Part shown: positions 7,423-7,547 of the stretch, piece by piece
How positions within the stretch are numbered: the stretch's first letter is position 1
How the letters are laid out: each line of letters opens with the position of its first letter
Assembly: GCA_049315745.1 (NCBI GenBank)
Contig: JBMOJO010000173.1
Location: 1-7,547 of the forward strand
Source of the DNA: JADJPL01 sp049315745
GTDB lineage: Bacteria > Bacteroidota > Bacteroidia > Chitinophagales > Saprospiraceae
DNA length: 7,547 nt
Reading direction: 5' to 3'
Notes under the pieces: model-generated
What the model was told of the DNA's origin: nothing
Databases searched by the model: none
Seen by the model: the letters and a program-made list of their open reading frames with translations, nothing else
Made by a program: the position numbers and the translations under genes

Positions 7423-7511
7423 GATTATTTCTCAGGACAGCTACCTGCTAAATAGATACTCACTTGATGTGTCTCTCAAAATAATATTCTGAGGTTGTGT
7501 AAAAAGGTTTT

Positions 7512-7528
7512 TGCCGCCTTCGGCGGCA
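7512..7528. terminator. GC-rich hairpin, possible bidirectional terminator
   Basis: TGCCGCC (7512-7518), loop TTC (7519-7521), GGCGGCA (7522-7528), with a C(TTCG)G tetraloop at its centre if the innermost pair is closed that way. It is flanked by GGTTTTT on the left and AGAATATTCTTTT on the right, so T-rich sequence follows only after a gap on the plus strand, and an A-rich stretch plus CCTTTTT follows on the minus strand. A terminator is plausible. It may equally be the edge of another repeat element continuing beyond the window. Confidence 0.4.
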
Positions 7529-7547
7529 GAATATTCTTTTGAAACCG

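Larger units (their letters stand above)
7296..7481 (+). repeat. Nested inverted-repeat element, about 186 bp (right copy)
   Basis: The outer arms TTTTGAGAGACACATCA (7296-7312) and TGATGTGTCTCTCAAAA (7465-7481) are perfect 17-bp complements. Nine weakly similar bases follow on each side (7313-7321 and 7456-7464). Next, 7322-7333 pairs with 7444-7455 at 11 of 12 positions. The centre is a perfect 28-bp-arm palindrome (7365-7422). The left arm carries about 10 more bases than the right, close to the size of the small hairpin at 7340-7354. No convincing protein is encoded; open frames across it are by-products of the palindrome. A related copy lies inverted at 1-90. The symmetrical nested layout suggests a REP/MITE-like element or a structured RNA that may also stop transcription after the SusD-like gene. 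Confidence 0.8.

Noticed and set aside
7296..7481. Retron-like non-coding RNA (outer inverted repeats around a long hairpin)
   Set aside because: The outline resembles an msr-msd layout, but no reverse transcriptase is in the window and a second partial copy at the left end favours a dispersed repeat.
7296..7481. Integron attC recombination sites flanking a cassette
   Set aside because: The characteristic RYYYAAC/GTTRRRY box arrangement is not seen at the ends, the flanked block is three long genes, and the copies are inverted rather than direct.
7220..7492. 90-codon plus-strand open frame downstream of the SusD-like gene
   Set aside because: It runs through the nested inverted repeat and the perfect palindrome; its protein has no domain, and its openness is explained by the repeat.
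1..7547. CRISPR array or insertion sequence
   Set aside because: There are no regularly spaced direct repeats, and no transposase or fragment of one is encoded in the visible sequence.

Overview
The window reads as chromosomal DNA from a member of the Bacteroidota. Three same-strand genes encode outer-membrane uptake proteins: a compact TonB-dependent receptor, then a SusC/RagA-type TonB-dependent transporter and its SusD/RagB-type surface lipoprotein. The SusC/SusD pair, the lack of Shine-Dalgarno sequences in front of A/T-rich start regions, and an acidic stretch after the lipobox cysteine of the SusD-like protein all fit this phylum. The coding regions are moderately GC-rich, which would suit Saprospiria or Chitinophagia better than Bacteroides, but the genus cannot be fixed from this sequence.

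Layout: 1-102 holds one end of a palindromic repeat element and the short leader of the first gene. 103-2154 is the TonB-dependent receptor. 2155-2341 is a 187-bp gap with a candidate Bacteroidota-type promoter and a two-part stem-loop just before the next start. 2342-5704 is the SusC-like transporter, and after only 30 bp 5735-7201 is the SusD-like lipoprotein, so these two are very probably one operon. 7202-7547 is non-coding. It holds a roughly 186-bp nested inverted-repeat element centred on a perfect 28-bp-arm palindrome, followed by a separate small GC-rich hairpin.

How the genes work together: SusD-like lipoproteins sit as lids on SusC-like barrels at the cell surface. The lid captures an oligomeric nutrient (glycan or peptide) and the barrel imports it with TonB/ExbBD energy. 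The first gene is a classical receptor without the SusC N-terminal extension domain and probably takes up a different ligand. No degradative enzyme, regulator or periplasmic partner lies in the window, so the substrates stay open.

The most notable non-coding feature is that the three genes are bracketed by inverted copies of one palindromic repeat. Positions 1-59 match the reverse complement of 7321-7379 at 53 of 59 bases, with 32 consecutive identical bases. The right-hand copy is a large nested stem-loop. This looks like a dispersed REP- or MITE-like family rather than a proven mobile unit. No transposase, RNA gene, tRNA or CRISPR array is seen.
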